Shown one piece after another: positions 38,240-47,171 of a stretch of DNA of 64,000 nt (position 1 is the first letter of the stretch; every line of letters starts with the position of its first letter). This stretch comes from Chitinophagaceae bacterium. Its GTDB lineage: Bacteria > Bacteroidota > Bacteroidia > Chitinophagales > Chitinophagaceae. The stretch covers positions 1 through 64,000 of the forward strand of contig JAIXOJ010000133.1 of assembly GCA_027486835.1 (NCBI GenBank), in the 5' to 3' direction. The translations under genes and the position numbers were made by a program. The notes beneath the pieces are model-generated. The model saw only the letters and a program-made list of their open reading frames with translations. It was not told the origin of the DNA and ran no database searches.

Positions 38240-39787
38240 TTATGATTGCATCATCTTTTGCAATTGCTTGGTAAGCAAAAATAAAATCAGCGCTGCAATG
38301 CCCGACATGGCTACAAACAGCATAAAGAAGCTGTACAAATCTGTCATTTCATAGATGCCGAGAAAATTAGTGGTTCTATTATCTGGATAAAGGGCACTAA
38401 GCACACCAGCAAACTTGTTGGCAAATGCATTGGCAGTAAACCAAACGGCCATTAGTAAAGAGGCAAATTTTACCGGAGCCAATTTATTTACCAGCGATAG
38501 GCCAATGGGTGATAAACAGAGTTCGCCGCAAGTGTGTAAAGCATACATGCCTGTTAGCCAAATCATACTCACTTTAATGCCAGGCTGCACATTCTTAACC
38601 CCAAAAGCAATCCAGAGATAGCCTATGCACAACAGTAATAAACCCCAAGCCATTTTAGTGGGCGATGAGGGATCATTTTTGCCCAACTTAACCCAAAGCC
38701 ATGCAAACAAAGGCGCAAAAGACACTACAAATACAGAATTGAGTGACTGAAAGAAACTAGCCGGTACTAGAAAACTGCCTAGGTTTCTATCGGTTTGTTC
38801 GTCTGCAAAAAAACTTAGCGAAGCACCCGCTTGCTCAAACGCACTCCAAAAGAAAATAACGAAGAAGGATACAATAAATACAACAGACACTTTTGATTTT
38901 TCTCTGCCAGAAAGTGTTTTGTCAGAAAAAATTATAATAGCGATAAATGTTACTGCCGCTATCAACAAATAGAATAGATAATTAAAAATGTTAGCATCTA
39001 CATAAATAAGTACAATGGCCAAAAAGGCAAAAGCCAATAAGCCCCCTACTATCATAATTGGGCTGGTTGATAACTTAGTAGAAGTGGCTGGGGTAAGTCC
39101 AATAACCTCCCCATCTGATCCTTTTACATATTTGTGATGAAACAACACCTGTACTAATACACTTAATAGCATACCAATGCCGCCAATTAAAAATGCCCAT
39201 TTAAAATCTGCGGGGTTGCCCGTATCGCCAAAAAAGCCACAGGCCAACGGCCCAAAGGCACCACCAACATTGATTCCCATATAAAAAATGGTGTAAGCAG
39301 AGTCAATTCTGCGGTCGCCTTTCGGATACAATTGACCTACTAAAGAAGAAATATTGGGTTTAAAAAATCCATTGCCAGCAATCATGAACCCCAAACCAGA
39401 GAAAAATAGCAGCGAAGTAATTTGTGGCGCCGCCGAATGATACATGGAGCCGCAAAAGAATAATATAAACTCGCCAATGGCCATTATCAATCCTCCAGCA
39501 ATGATGGATCGTCGGTTTCCCCAGTATCTGTCTGAAATATACCCTCCTACTAATGGTGTGATATACACTAATCCAGTATAACTACCATAAAGATTAGAGG
39601 CAAAAGCCTTATCAAACAGTAAGGCTTTGGTCATAAACAGTATAAGTACTGCCCTCATACCATAATAGTTAAATCTTTCCCACATTTCTGTGGCAAACAA
39701 TACATACAAACCCTTTGGATGCCCAGTCTGGGCCTTTGGTACATTCATTTCTTTCATTTGTGTCGTAATCTTTTTCAAGTAGCCCAA
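38240..39787 (-). CDS. POT/PTR2-family proton-coupled di/tripeptide transporter
   Basis: Imports small peptides with protons across the inner membrane. About 515 residues with 12-14 membrane segments. It has the proton-coupling motif EMWERFNYYGMR (about residues 33-44), the loop SDRYWGNRRSI, and the PTR2 signature FYMGINVGGAFGPL (about 165). The true start may be an inner ATG (MKEMNVPKAQ or MNVPKAQTGH), shortening the N-terminus by 10-13 residues. It stands alone between two terminators. Confidence 0.93.
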   Translation of the reverse strand: MGYLKKITTQMKEMNVPKAQTGHPKGLYVLFATEMWERFNYYGMRAVLILFMTKALLFDKAFASNLYGSYTGLVYITPLVGGYISDRYWGNRRSIIAGGLIMAIGEFILFFCGSMYHSAAPQITSLLFFSGLGFMIAGNGFFKPNISSLVGQLYPKGDRRIDSAYTIFYMGINVGGAFGPLACGFFGDTGNPADFKWAFLIGGIGMLLSVLVQVLFHHKYVKGSDGEVIGLTPATSTKLSTSPIMIVGGLLAFAFLAIVLIYVDANIFNYLFYLLIAAVTFIAIIIFSDKTLSGREKSKVSVVFIVSFFVIFFWSAFEQAGASLSFFADEQTDRNLGSFLVPASFFQSLNSVFVVSFAPLFAWLWVKLGKNDPSSPTKMAWGLLLLCIGYLWIAFGVKNVQPGIKVSMIWLTGMYALHTCGELCLSPIGLSLVNKLAPVKFASLLMAVWFTANAFANKFAGVLSALYPDNRTTNFLGIYEMTDLYSFFMLFVAMSGIAALILFLLTKQLQKMMQS

Positions 39788-40105
39788 AATAGGGGATAAT
39801 CACAGAATCAGCATCAATAAAAAACCCTTCAACACCAAAAACGCTGAACATCCTAATTATTTTAGGCCAATACTAGCGAAGGCAAGCATGAATTTTCTTT
39901 CCAAACCTTGCACGAGAAATTATAAACGTATTGGTTTGTGAGGGTATTTAATACCAATGATTTCACTTGCGTATTTTGAAAACAAGATTGACTAGTGTGG
40001 TAATGGGGATCGCTTGTTTTTGGGAAATTGATGTTGCCGCTAAAAAATATGGTTGTATTGCTTTGTTTCCACCTTCTTGGAGAAGTGTTTCCTTGGTTAG
40101 TACCC
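39788..40105. other. Gene-free stretch upstream of the POT gene
   Basis: About 320 bases between the POT start and the terminator of the hibernation factor. Small frames on both strands have no family resemblance. No other structure is seen. Confidence 0.35.
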
Positions 40106-40155
40106 AAAAAAAATGTTCAGTACAAAATGTAGATTACCATTCTTGTACTGAACAT
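40106..40155 (-). terminator. Terminator of the hibernation-factor gene
   Basis: Perfect 13-base inverted repeat ATGTTCAGTACAA/TTGTACTGAACAT with a 17-base loop. A run of eight T follows on the minus strand. It lies 13 bases past the stop at 40168. Confidence 0.88.
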
Positions 40156-40167
40156 CCTTAATTTCAT

Positions 40168-40467
40168 TTAAGCGGTTAACTTTTCTTTTTTTCGCTTTAT
40201 TTGACTAATAATAGAATCTAACGCCGCATCATAAGATTCTTCAAAAGATTTCGATGTTGTTTTCACAAAGAACTCATGCTTGGGTACATGCACTTTTATT
40301 TCTACAATCTTGTCTTTAATGTTATGGACTACATTGTCTAATTTCAAATACACCTCCACTTTCACAATACTATCATGGAATGTATTGAGCTTTAATAACT
40401 TTCTGGAAACCAATTCTAACAATTTTTCATCCGCTTCAAAATGTACGGACTGAATGTTTACGTTCAT
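40168..40467 (-). CDS. Short ribosome hibernation-promoting factor (HPF/RaiA family)
   Basis: 99 residues starting MNVNIQSVHFEADEKLLELVS. It has the single beta-alpha-beta-beta-beta-alpha domain of the short HPF/YfiA type and the Lys-rich C-terminus SQIKRKKEKL. It binds the small ribosomal subunit in slow growth and inactivates or protects ribosomes. It lacks the C-terminal dimerisation domain of long HPF. It is divergent from tsaB. Confidence 0.88.
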   Translation of the reverse strand: MNVNIQSVHFEADEKLLELVSRKLLKLNTFHDSIVKVEVYLKLDNVVHNIKDKIVEIKVHVPKHEFFVKTTSKSFEESYDAALDSIISQIKRKKEKLTA

Positions 40468-40822
40468 AGCAATAAAATTTATGGTTAAAAAATAATCGTC
40501 AATTTCTTTTTTCGTTTCAGTACATGTTTCGTCTAAAGCACTAATGTAGCGGTTTTATTAGTTACGGCAAAAAAATTTGAACAATAATTGATTGCAACAA
40601 TCAAAAATATTTTCTTCAATAGAAACTACTACCGATAGCAGCTTACAAATTTCTGTTTCAGCCACGCCTCTGAAGCAGCATTAAAGTCAAGAACTACAAT
40701 ATTTTTTACTGACTTTCATCAGTAATGTTATCCTTTGTCAGTCTTCACCACATCGTTACTTCACATTAAACCTGTATCCAGCCCTTTATCTTTTCTAAAC
40801 TATTATGCACCATATTTGCTTT
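40468..40822. other. Divergent control region
   Basis: About 355 bases between the hibernation-factor and tsaB genes. It is AT-rich on the left and contains TGATTGCAACAATCA, a small inverted repeat at about 40580. Promoters for both directions must lie here, but I cannot place them with confidence. Confidence 0.35.
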
Positions 40823-41527
40823 ATGCCTTTGTTACTTAATATAGATACTGCCACAAATAATGCATCGGTTGCCATATTTAATGGTGACAAGCTTCTTATA
40901 CAAGACGCGCATCAGGAATCAATTAACCATGCTTCCTTTATCCAACAATCCATTCAAGAAATGCTCATCAGTTTAAAGCTAAAGTTGGTGCAGTTAGATG
41001 CAATTGCGGTTACCATCGGCCCAGGTAGTTATACTGGGGTTCGAGTAGGATTAGCAACAGCAAAGGGACTTTGTTATGCCATTAATAAACCCCTTATTGC
41101 AATAAATAAACTTACTGCAATGGCTAAAGCATCTTTTGAAGCTATTAATCCTGATAATATTTATGATGCACAACTCCCCACACTGCTTTGTCCAATGATA
41201 GATGCCAGAAGAATGGAAGTATTTACTGCATTATACAACCATGATTTGTCACCCGTTATGTTGCCCACCGCTTTAATACTCACTGAAAAATCATTCGAAG
41301 AAGCAGTAAAAAACAATAAAGTTATTTTTTCTGGTAGCGGAGCGTCTAAATTTCAAAACTTGATTTCTAATGAACATACAATCTTCTTAGATAAAGTAGA
41401 GGATATTGGAGCATTTGCAGCACTCGCATACCAAGATTTTATACAAGAAAAATTTGCCGATATCGCCTATTTAGAACCTCTTTACCTTAAAGAAGTGCAT
41501 TTTACCGACAAAAAACAGCTTTTTTGA
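40823..41527 (+). CDS. tsaB: tRNA threonylcarbamoyladenosine biosynthesis protein TsaB
   Basis: Partner of TsaD in making t6A37 on ANN-decoding tRNAs. The start is set at MPLLLNIDTATNNASVAI (about 234 residues); an ATG six codons earlier is possible. The ASKHA fold is seen in LNIDTATN and IAVTIGPGSYTGVRVGLATAKGLCYA (about residues 60-85), the TsaB signature. The C-terminal part is about family length. It stands alone, rightward, before the arsR-type gene. Confidence 0.93.
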   Translation: MPLLLNIDTATNNASVAIFNGDKLLIQDAHQESINHASFIQQSIQEMLISLKLKLVQLDAIAVTIGPGSYTGVRVGLATAKGLCYAINKPLIAINKLTAMAKASFEAINPDNIYDAQLPTLLCPMIDARRMEVFTALYNHDLSPVMLPTALILTEKSFEEAVKNNKVIFSGSGASKFQNLISNEHTIFLDKVEDIGAFAALAYQDFIQEKFADIAYLEPLYLKEVHFTDKKQLF

Positions 41528-41627
41528 AAGAAAATATCTGAATTTAAATATTTAATAGCGTTGGTTTATGTGAAATAAACTACTTTTATCGAGTTGTATA
41601 ATTTTTTAACCCACAATTTTATTTTTT

Positions 41628-41963
41628 ATGACACAAGGATTGTCTACGTTAACCGTAACAAACGGTGAAATTTCCGTGAAACTTGACTTTGTACAAACAA
41701 AGAAAACAGCTGCTATTTTGAGAGCCTTAAATCACAAATTAAGGCAGCACATGTTGAAGCTTTTGAATGAAAACAAGAAAATGACGGTTACAGAAATGTA
41801 CGTTAAGTTGAGAATTGAGCAATCAGTTGCTTCTCAGCATCTTGCTATTTTACGTAGAGCTAATTTAGTTACTACAAAAAGAGATGGTAAATTCATCTTT
41901 TATTCTGTAAACTATCCTAGAATTGAGGAAGTGAACAAATTTGTTAGAGAATTAGTAGCTTAA
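41628..41963 (+). CDS. ArsR-type winged-helix regulator without cysteines
   Basis: 111 residues, all in one winged-helix domain: RALNHKLRQHMLKLLNENKKMTVTEMY, then IEQSVASQHLAILRRANLVTTKRDGKFIFYSVN. No cysteine is present, so it cannot use the thiol sensors known from metal- or persulfide-sensing family members. A TACTTTTA -7-like box lies at 41581, 39 bases before the start codon. The next gene, 78 bases on, is a sulfur-handling enzyme that may be its target; this is inference. Confidence 0.88.
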   Translation: MTQGLSTLTVTNGEISVKLDFVQTKKTAAILRALNHKLRQHMLKLLNENKKMTVTEMYVKLRIEQSVASQHLAILRRANLVTTKRDGKFIFYSVNYPRIEEVNKFVRELVA

Positions 41964-42041
41964 TTTCCCATTCGAATGCTTTAACAATCTATGTTTTTAT
42001 AAGCAAACTTTGGAAATGCTATTTTCGCCCGAAACGATAAG

Positions 42042-43457
42042 ATGTTTATTGAACAATTATATACGGGATGTATTAGCGAGTATGCTTATTATATAGAAAG
42101 TGATGGCGAAGCGGCGGTTATTGATCCACTAAGAGATTTTGAAGTTTATTTAAATTTAGCTAAAAATAGAAATGCTACAATAAAATACATTTTTGAATCT
42201 CATTTCCATGCAGATTTTGTTAGCGGACATCTTGATTTGGCCGAGGCTACAGGTGCTACCATCGTTTATGGACCCCACACACAAACGAAGTATCCAGTAC
42301 AAGTAGCTGAAGACAATTCAATTTTTACCCTCGGAAAAGTTTCCATTAAATTAATTCATACCCCTGGCCATACATTGGAAAGTAGTTGTTTTCTACTTTA
42401 CGATGAAAATGGCGAGGGGTATTCTGTTTTTACAGGTGATACCCTTTTTGTGGGTGATGTGGGTAGACCTGATTTGTCAGTACAAAATGAAGAGCTAACA
42501 ACAAGAACTCTAGCAGGAATGCTATACGATAGTATATATCAGAAACTTGTAACGCTGCCAGAAAATATCATTGTTTATCCTGGTCATGGTGCTGGTAGCA
42601 GTTGCGGCAAAAACCTAAGTAATGAACGGTATAGCACAATTGGCAATGAAAAACTTAACAATTATGCATTAAAACAAGCTAACAAAGAAGACTTTATCAA
42701 AGCAATAATTGCAGATTTAACACCTGCACCTGCCTATTTTTCAGTCAATGCGCAAATAAACAAAGACGGTTATTCCAGCTATCATTCTATACTTGACAAA
42801 GGAATGACCCCGCTGAACATTGATGCTTTTAAAGAATTAATGACAAAAGAAAATCTGGTGTTGCTTGACACAAGGTCCTCCCAGATGTTTGTAGATGGAT
42901 TTATTCCTAACTCATTGTTCATAGGATTGGAAGGTCGCTTCGCTGAATGGGCCGCTAGTTTAATCGGGTTTGATAAAGATATTGTACTTATTACCGAACC
43001 TAGTAAAGAACAAGAAACAATTACTCGCCTAACAAGAGTTGGTTTCGAAAAAATAATCGGATACCTTGATGGTGGATTTGAGGCTTGGAAATCAGCCTCA
43101 TTACCAATAGACCTAGTAATTGAGGTGGAAGTAGATGAATTAGCTATGGACATTCCTTTCGATGATAAGCTAATTGTACTAGATGTAAGAAAAGAAACCG
43201 AATTTGGAAACGATCATCTAAATATTGCAGTTAATATCCCATTAGAAACGCTTACGGACCCAGGAAGTATGGCTGATTTGGATGAAGACATCAATATTTA
43301 TGTGCAATGCGCTGGTGGTTATAGAAGTTTAATTGCTTGCTCTATATTAAAACAACAGGGCATTCACAATATTAGAAATGTTGTGGGAGGTTGGAAAGCC
43401 ATTCAAGAAAGAAAAGAACTATTCTCATTTGATAAAACGGAAGCTGTTTTAAACTAA
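42042..43457 (+). CDS. Beta-lactamase-fold persulfide dioxygenase fused to two rhodanese domains
   Basis: 471 residues. The N-terminal ETHE1-like metallo-beta-lactamase domain (about 1-250) has ESHFHADFVSGH, HTPGHTLESSC, FTGDTLFVGDVGRPD and YPGHGAGSSCGK as metal ligands. The first rhodanese domain (about 265-355) lacks the catalytic Cys (its loop reads LITEPSKEQE). The second (about 370-465) has an intact loop VQCAGGYRS. The family oxidises glutathione or protein persulfides to sulfite and moves sulfur. A terminator overlaps its stop codon. Confidence 0.9.
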   Translation: MFIEQLYTGCISEYAYYIESDGEAAVIDPLRDFEVYLNLAKNRNATIKYIFESHFHADFVSGHLDLAEATGATIVYGPHTQTKYPVQVAEDNSIFTLGKVSIKLIHTPGHTLESSCFLLYDENGEGYSVFTGDTLFVGDVGRPDLSVQNEELTTRTLAGMLYDSIYQKLVTLPENIIVYPGHGAGSSCGKNLSNERYSTIGNEKLNNYALKQANKEDFIKAIIADLTPAPAYFSVNAQINKDGYSSYHSILDKGMTPLNIDAFKELMTKENLVLLDTRSSQMFVDGFIPNSLFIGLEGRFAEWAASLIGFDKDIVLITEPSKEQETITRLTRVGFEKIIGYLDGGFEAWKSASLPIDLVIEVEVDELAMDIPFDDKLIVLDVRKETEFGNDHLNIAVNIPLETLTDPGSMADLDEDINIYVQCAGGYRSLIACSILKQQGIHNIRNVVGGWKAIQERKELFSFDKTEAVLN

Positions 43458-43479
43458 AAACGGCTTCCGTTTTTTTTAT
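43434..43479 (+). terminator. Terminator overlapping the stop of the rhodanese gene
   Basis: AAAACGGAAGC at the very end of the coding sequence pairs with GGCTTCCGTTTT after the stop, then a run of T. It is near the end of the convergent methyltransferase gene as well. Confidence 0.8.
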
Positions 43480-43493
43480 TTCCAAATATTTTA

Positions 43494-44393
43494 TTACTGC
43501 TTTGTGAGAATGTAAATTACAGAACTACAAACCTTACTATCGTTAACTGCCTTTAAGTTGGAAACTAATCCAGCGACGCAGGCTTTAAATAGGTTTGGCT
43601 GCCCTGTTTTATATTGCTCACTAAGCATGCTTACATAAAAACTATCAAACCACATGGGTTTGTATTCTGCTACTGAAAAGCCATGCAACTGTGCCAAATA
43701 GGCCATACTTTTTGGCGAAAAATGATACAAATGCCTTGGAACATCGTAAGCTGCCCAATATTCTTGGTATCTATTTGCATCTCCGCTGGTATAATTAGGT
43801 ACAGCAATAACCAGTTTTCCATCTTGCTTTAACAACGAAAAAAATTGTTTGAGATATGCATGCAAATCATGTACATGTTCCAATACGTGCCACATCGTTA
43901 TTGCATCAAACTGATTGGGCATTAATTTGAACAATTCAGTAGGCTCGTCAAGGATAATTCCATATTTATTTTGTGCTACGGATCTTGCTTCCGTATCTGG
44001 TTCTAACCCTTTTACCTGCCAGCCTCCTTGGTGCATCGTATTTACAAATGCTCCAGTACCCGCTCCTACATCTAATAATACTCCGGTAGTTTTACCTGTT
44101 GTTTTCAGAATAAATTTATACTTGAGACCAAGTGTTATTTTCCTAACGGCATGATACGTTTTGTTAATGAGCCCTTTTTGTGAGTCTGTATGAGAAACAT
44201 AACTTTCTGCTTTATAGTAAGCCCCAATACCCTCTGAATCTGGAATCTGTTGTGTAAATCGAAGTGTACAAGTTTGGCAATGCCAAATGTCAAACATTTC
44301 TTTACTAACCGTATAGTCTTTTACGCTTAATACGGATGCTATTTGTTTGCTTCCACAGCAAGGACATTGCTGATAGGTAATTAATGCTGCCAT
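43494..44393 (-). CDS. Class I SAM-dependent methyltransferase with N-terminal zinc ribbon
   Basis: 299 residues. The N-terminal CPCCGSK and WHCQTC pairs (about 10-42) form a putative zinc ribbon. The Rossmann domain follows with motif I LLDVGAGTGAF (about 105-115), the acidic LEPDTEA and the ITMWHVLEHV helix that marks the UbiE/Methyltransf_23-like family. The substrate is unknown; relatives often modify sugars or lipids in envelope pathways. It is leftward, 122 bases after the HU-like gene, and may be the end of the envelope cluster to its right. Confidence 0.85.
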   Translation of the reverse strand: MAALITYQQCPCCGSKQIASVLSVKDYTVSKEMFDIWHCQTCTLRFTQQIPDSEGIGAYYKAESYVSHTDSQKGLINKTYHAVRKITLGLKYKFILKTTGKTTGVLLDVGAGTGAFVNTMHQGGWQVKGLEPDTEARSVAQNKYGIILDEPTELFKLMPNQFDAITMWHVLEHVHDLHAYLKQFFSLLKQDGKLVIAVPNYTSGDANRYQEYWAAYDVPRHLYHFSPKSMAYLAQLHGFSVAEYKPMWFDSFYVSMLSEQYKTGQPNLFKACVAGLVSNLKAVNDSKVCSSVIYILTKQ

Positions 44394-44515
44394 TTTAGAT
44401 TAAAGGGTTCAATGAAAAGTAATACGCTCGCCGAAAGTTTGGTATCAGCCAACCTTTTTCCAGTAAATTATATAATAAAAGATGTCTTAAAAAGGGATGC
44501 ACAAGTTTGCCATAC

Positions 44516-45100
44516 CTATATATAATAGTATAACAAAGCGCCTACACCAAATAACGATAAGATTAAGGCGTAAACCCACCAATAATCCTCGTCCTTTTGT
44601 TTAACTATCATTTCTAGCTTGTCTTCTTCTGTTTCTTCTGTCAATATCAGGTTTTCGCCTGTGGTGTATAGTTCCACTAGGTTTGCTCTTGTGTCGTTAG
44701 TATTACTCAGTTTTATGTCAGCAACAGCAGTTAAACCAAGACTAGTGGTGGGTGTGAAAACAATTTCCTGTTCTGAAGAACCCTTTTGTAATTTTCCAAT
44801 TCCAGGTAGTTCTACCAGTTTGTAGTCTTCAATATTATACTTGAGGGTAGAAACAAAAGATTTGAACTGCTCCACTACCTGCCATTCATCTAAGCGCATT
44901 TCTTTCTTTAAATACAAGAATAGGTTGCTGTCTTCTTGATTGGCATCAATTGGGGCAAATAGAATTTTCGATTGAGGCGCACGCAAAATCCCTTTCACAA
45001 AATCTAGCGATGCAGGAGTGTCTTGCAATATAAAATGGCCAATTCCAGGGAAAACCAGTTTCTTGTTTACTAAGAAATATTTGTATAACAAAGGGTACAT
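44516..45100 (-). CDS. CCDC81-type HU-domain membrane protein
   Basis: About 194 residues (MYPLLYKYFLVNKKL; a start two codons earlier is possible). Two small HU-like repeats lie at about 8-60 and 65-110, each with FPGIGHF or LPGIGKL, as in the CCDC81-like prokaryotic HU domains of Bacteroidota. The C-terminus has one membrane helix (VYALILSLFGVGALLYYY). Unlike DNA-binding HU it carries a membrane anchor, so an envelope or division role is possible but unproven. It starts 18 bases after the barrel gene. Confidence 0.7.
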   Translation of the reverse strand: MYPLLYKYFLVNKKLVFPGIGHFILQDTPASLDFVKGILRAPQSKILFAPIDANQEDSNLFLYLKKEMRLDEWQVVEQFKSFVSTLKYNIEDYKLVELPGIGKLQKGSSEQEIVFTPTTSLGLTAVADIKLSNTNDTRANLVELYTTGENLILTEETEEDKLEMIVKQKDEDYWWVYALILSLFGVGALLYYYI

Positions 45101-45118
45101 AAGCAAAAAAGTAAGTAG

Positions 45119-47044
45119 TTATCTGAACGAATATACAACCCCAGCTTGTAGTTGAAGGCCCAACACACGGTATTGATTCCATCGTTGGTATTGATTGTTG
45201 AGTAAATTATTTAAATCTGCCCACACATTTAACCGCTTCAACACATTGTATTCAACCCCCACGTTCACATCTGTGGCAAGGCTCATCGAGCCATTCTCTC
45301 CTTTACTGTCTATGAAATTACTTCCGCCAAAAAAACTTACATCGCTCTTCAGCAACAGTTTAGGCAACATGCGCCATTTCATTGCCCCGTTTACTTCTAG
45401 CGGTAATAATCCATACGCTTTTTCGAAAACATCCACTTTGGTAAAGGAGGTGTACGATAAACTCGCTAAAAGTGAAAACTTTTCTTGCAACAAGTAATTG
45501 GCTTCTGCTTTTAGGTTGAATGCCTGTATGGAAGGAGATTTTAGTACTAAGAAATTTTGATTTTTATCTAAAGAGGAAAGGTCATTAATAAATAGAGGCG
45601 CATCAACCATGCTCAAATAAGTTGCTCTTACATTTCCTACCAAATGTTTTGTAATGGTGCCTTTTAAGCCAACATACAATTCACTTGTTCGGGTATTAAA
45701 TTGCTCTTTAGGCGCTGTTATATAAGGATTGAACTTGGCCAAATACTGGTAATTGTTCTTTTGCAGTGTACCTACAAAACCAAATTCTACTAAGAATTTA
45801 GTTTTAGGTATGGAATGTTCTGCCCTTATTTGCGGTAGCACAAAAAATCCTTTGCTGTCGAATCCGGGCTGGATACCTAAGTATAATTTAAAATTCGGTG
45901 TACGGAATCTAACCCCCAAGTCTGCCGAAACCACTGTATTATTTACCGTAGCAGTGTCAGGTATTACTTTATTGGTATAGCGTGTATAATCTAGGTTTAA
46001 TCCCGCATCTAAAGCTAATAATCTGCTTACTGCTTTGCTAACGGGTAGTTTCACTAGCACATTCCATTCCTTGGTATTGGCCGTGTTTCCAAAATAATTG
46101 AGGTGCAACATGGGGTGGTAATACAACCCTTTGGTAGTGGGATTTTTGTTTTGAAGTCCCAATACCAAACCGAAGCTATTGTATCTAGCTCGTAAGCTGT
46201 CTTTCACAAAAACTTGGGTATCTGGTACATAGCCATAACGATAAGTAGTGTGGTTATCCCAATATGCTTTTACTCCCAATTCCTGATTGCTCATAGTAGT
46301 GATTACGCCTTGTACATCAACACCAGCTTTGCTAAATTCTTGATTTGGCAAACTGCCTTTTGCGCCCACATATTTCCCGTGGACAGACATTACAGACTTG
46401 GTGCCATTACCAAAAGAGGCCCCTCCTTCTAGGTAGGGGGATACATAGTTGCCAAAACCCACTTTTACATACTGATTCAAATCCCACACTAAGCTTGAAT
46501 CAATGGCTAAGGCTAATGGTTTGATAACGGCGGGTTCATAAGAAAAAAACAAGTTTTGCGATGGCACATTGTAGTTAAACACCACTTTGCTGGTATCAAC
46601 CAAAGGGGTAGCCGCTGTAAAATTTATTTTAGATGCATTGCGCAGCGTAGGCTTAAATGCCGAAGTGATGATTACTTCCGAAGGGGTGGTGGCCGTATCG
46701 CTTAGTACAATTGGCGCAGGAGTGGCCGTGTCTTTTCCTCCCGAAGTAATGCTTAATGTTTCGTCTCTTTTTGCATTGCCATTACCCTGCCTTGTCGTTT
46801 GGGGCAGTACAAAAGGCGCACTCGGGGGGGTAGGTAGCGGATTGGGTTTTGCCGTAGCTTTTCCCCTTTTGGGGGTGCTGGCTTTCCCTTGCCTACCTTT
46901 TGAAGCCGGCTTCTTGGCATTGCGAGCCGCAGCTGTAGTTTTGGTTGCGGCTTTTTTCTTTTTTCCTTTTTGCGCTTGGATAGCCCCAAAAGGCAGGCTA
47001 CCTATCAAGATGAATAAAAGTATTTTAGTTAGTCTAATCGTCAT
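45119..47044 (-). CDS. TonB-receptor-like outer-membrane beta-barrel protein
   Basis: About 641 residues from the ATG at MTIRLTKILLFILIG. Signal peptide to AIQAQ, then a very basic Lys/Ala-rich linker (about 25-70) and a Pro/Thr-rich spacer. From about 130 on it is a run of alternating strands ending YSFR, with DLNNLLNNQYQRWNQY as in TonB-dependent receptor barrels. The plug domain is missing, so it is not a normal transporter. Leftward between the TPR gene (127 bases upstream) and the HU-like gene. An envelope complex with them is inference. Confidence 0.75.
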   Translation of the reverse strand: MTIRLTKILLFILIGSLPFGAIQAQKGKKKKAATKTTAAARNAKKPASKGRQGKASTPKRGKATAKPNPLPTPPSAPFVLPQTTRQGNGNAKRDETLSITSGGKDTATPAPIVLSDTATTPSEVIITSAFKPTLRNASKINFTAATPLVDTSKVVFNYNVPSQNLFFSYEPAVIKPLALAIDSSLVWDLNQYVKVGFGNYVSPYLEGGASFGNGTKSVMSVHGKYVGAKGSLPNQEFSKAGVDVQGVITTMSNQELGVKAYWDNHTTYRYGYVPDTQVFVKDSLRARYNSFGLVLGLQNKNPTTKGLYYHPMLHLNYFGNTANTKEWNVLVKLPVSKAVSRLLALDAGLNLDYTRYTNKVIPDTATVNNTVVSADLGVRFRTPNFKLYLGIQPGFDSKGFFVLPQIRAEHSIPKTKFLVEFGFVGTLQKNNYQYLAKFNPYITAPKEQFNTRTSELYVGLKGTITKHLVGNVRATYLSMVDAPLFINDLSSLDKNQNFLVLKSPSIQAFNLKAEANYLLQEKFSLLASLSYTSFTKVDVFEKAYGLLPLEVNGAMKWRMLPKLLLKSDVSFFGGSNFIDSKGENGSMSLATDVNVGVEYNVLKRLNVWADLNNLLNNQYQRWNQYRVLGLQLQAGVVYSFR

Positions 47045-47045
47045 G

Positions 47046-47112
47046 ATCAAGTACTTTATTAAGTGGTAAGTTGTAAGTAATAGGTGGTAGGTTTTGTGGG
47101 TTTAGGTGGTAC
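47046..47112 (-). repeat. Degenerate 7-bp tandem repeat in the barrel-gene leader
   Basis: On the minus strand the run ACCTACC, ACCTATT, ACTTACA, ACTTACC, ACTTAAT lies directly before the start codon, with a further ACCTAAA unit about 15 bases upstream. This is the same ACYTANN heptamer as in the metZ leader. Confidence 0.7.
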
Positions 47113-47171
47113 GTTCTGAGTAAAACAGAAAACTACTCACCCTTTTTCTATACTGTTTCCCATAAAACCAA

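Noticed and set aside
39862-40161. Small frames on both strands between POT and hibernation-factor genes
   Set aside because: No family match; one overlaps the terminator hairpin.
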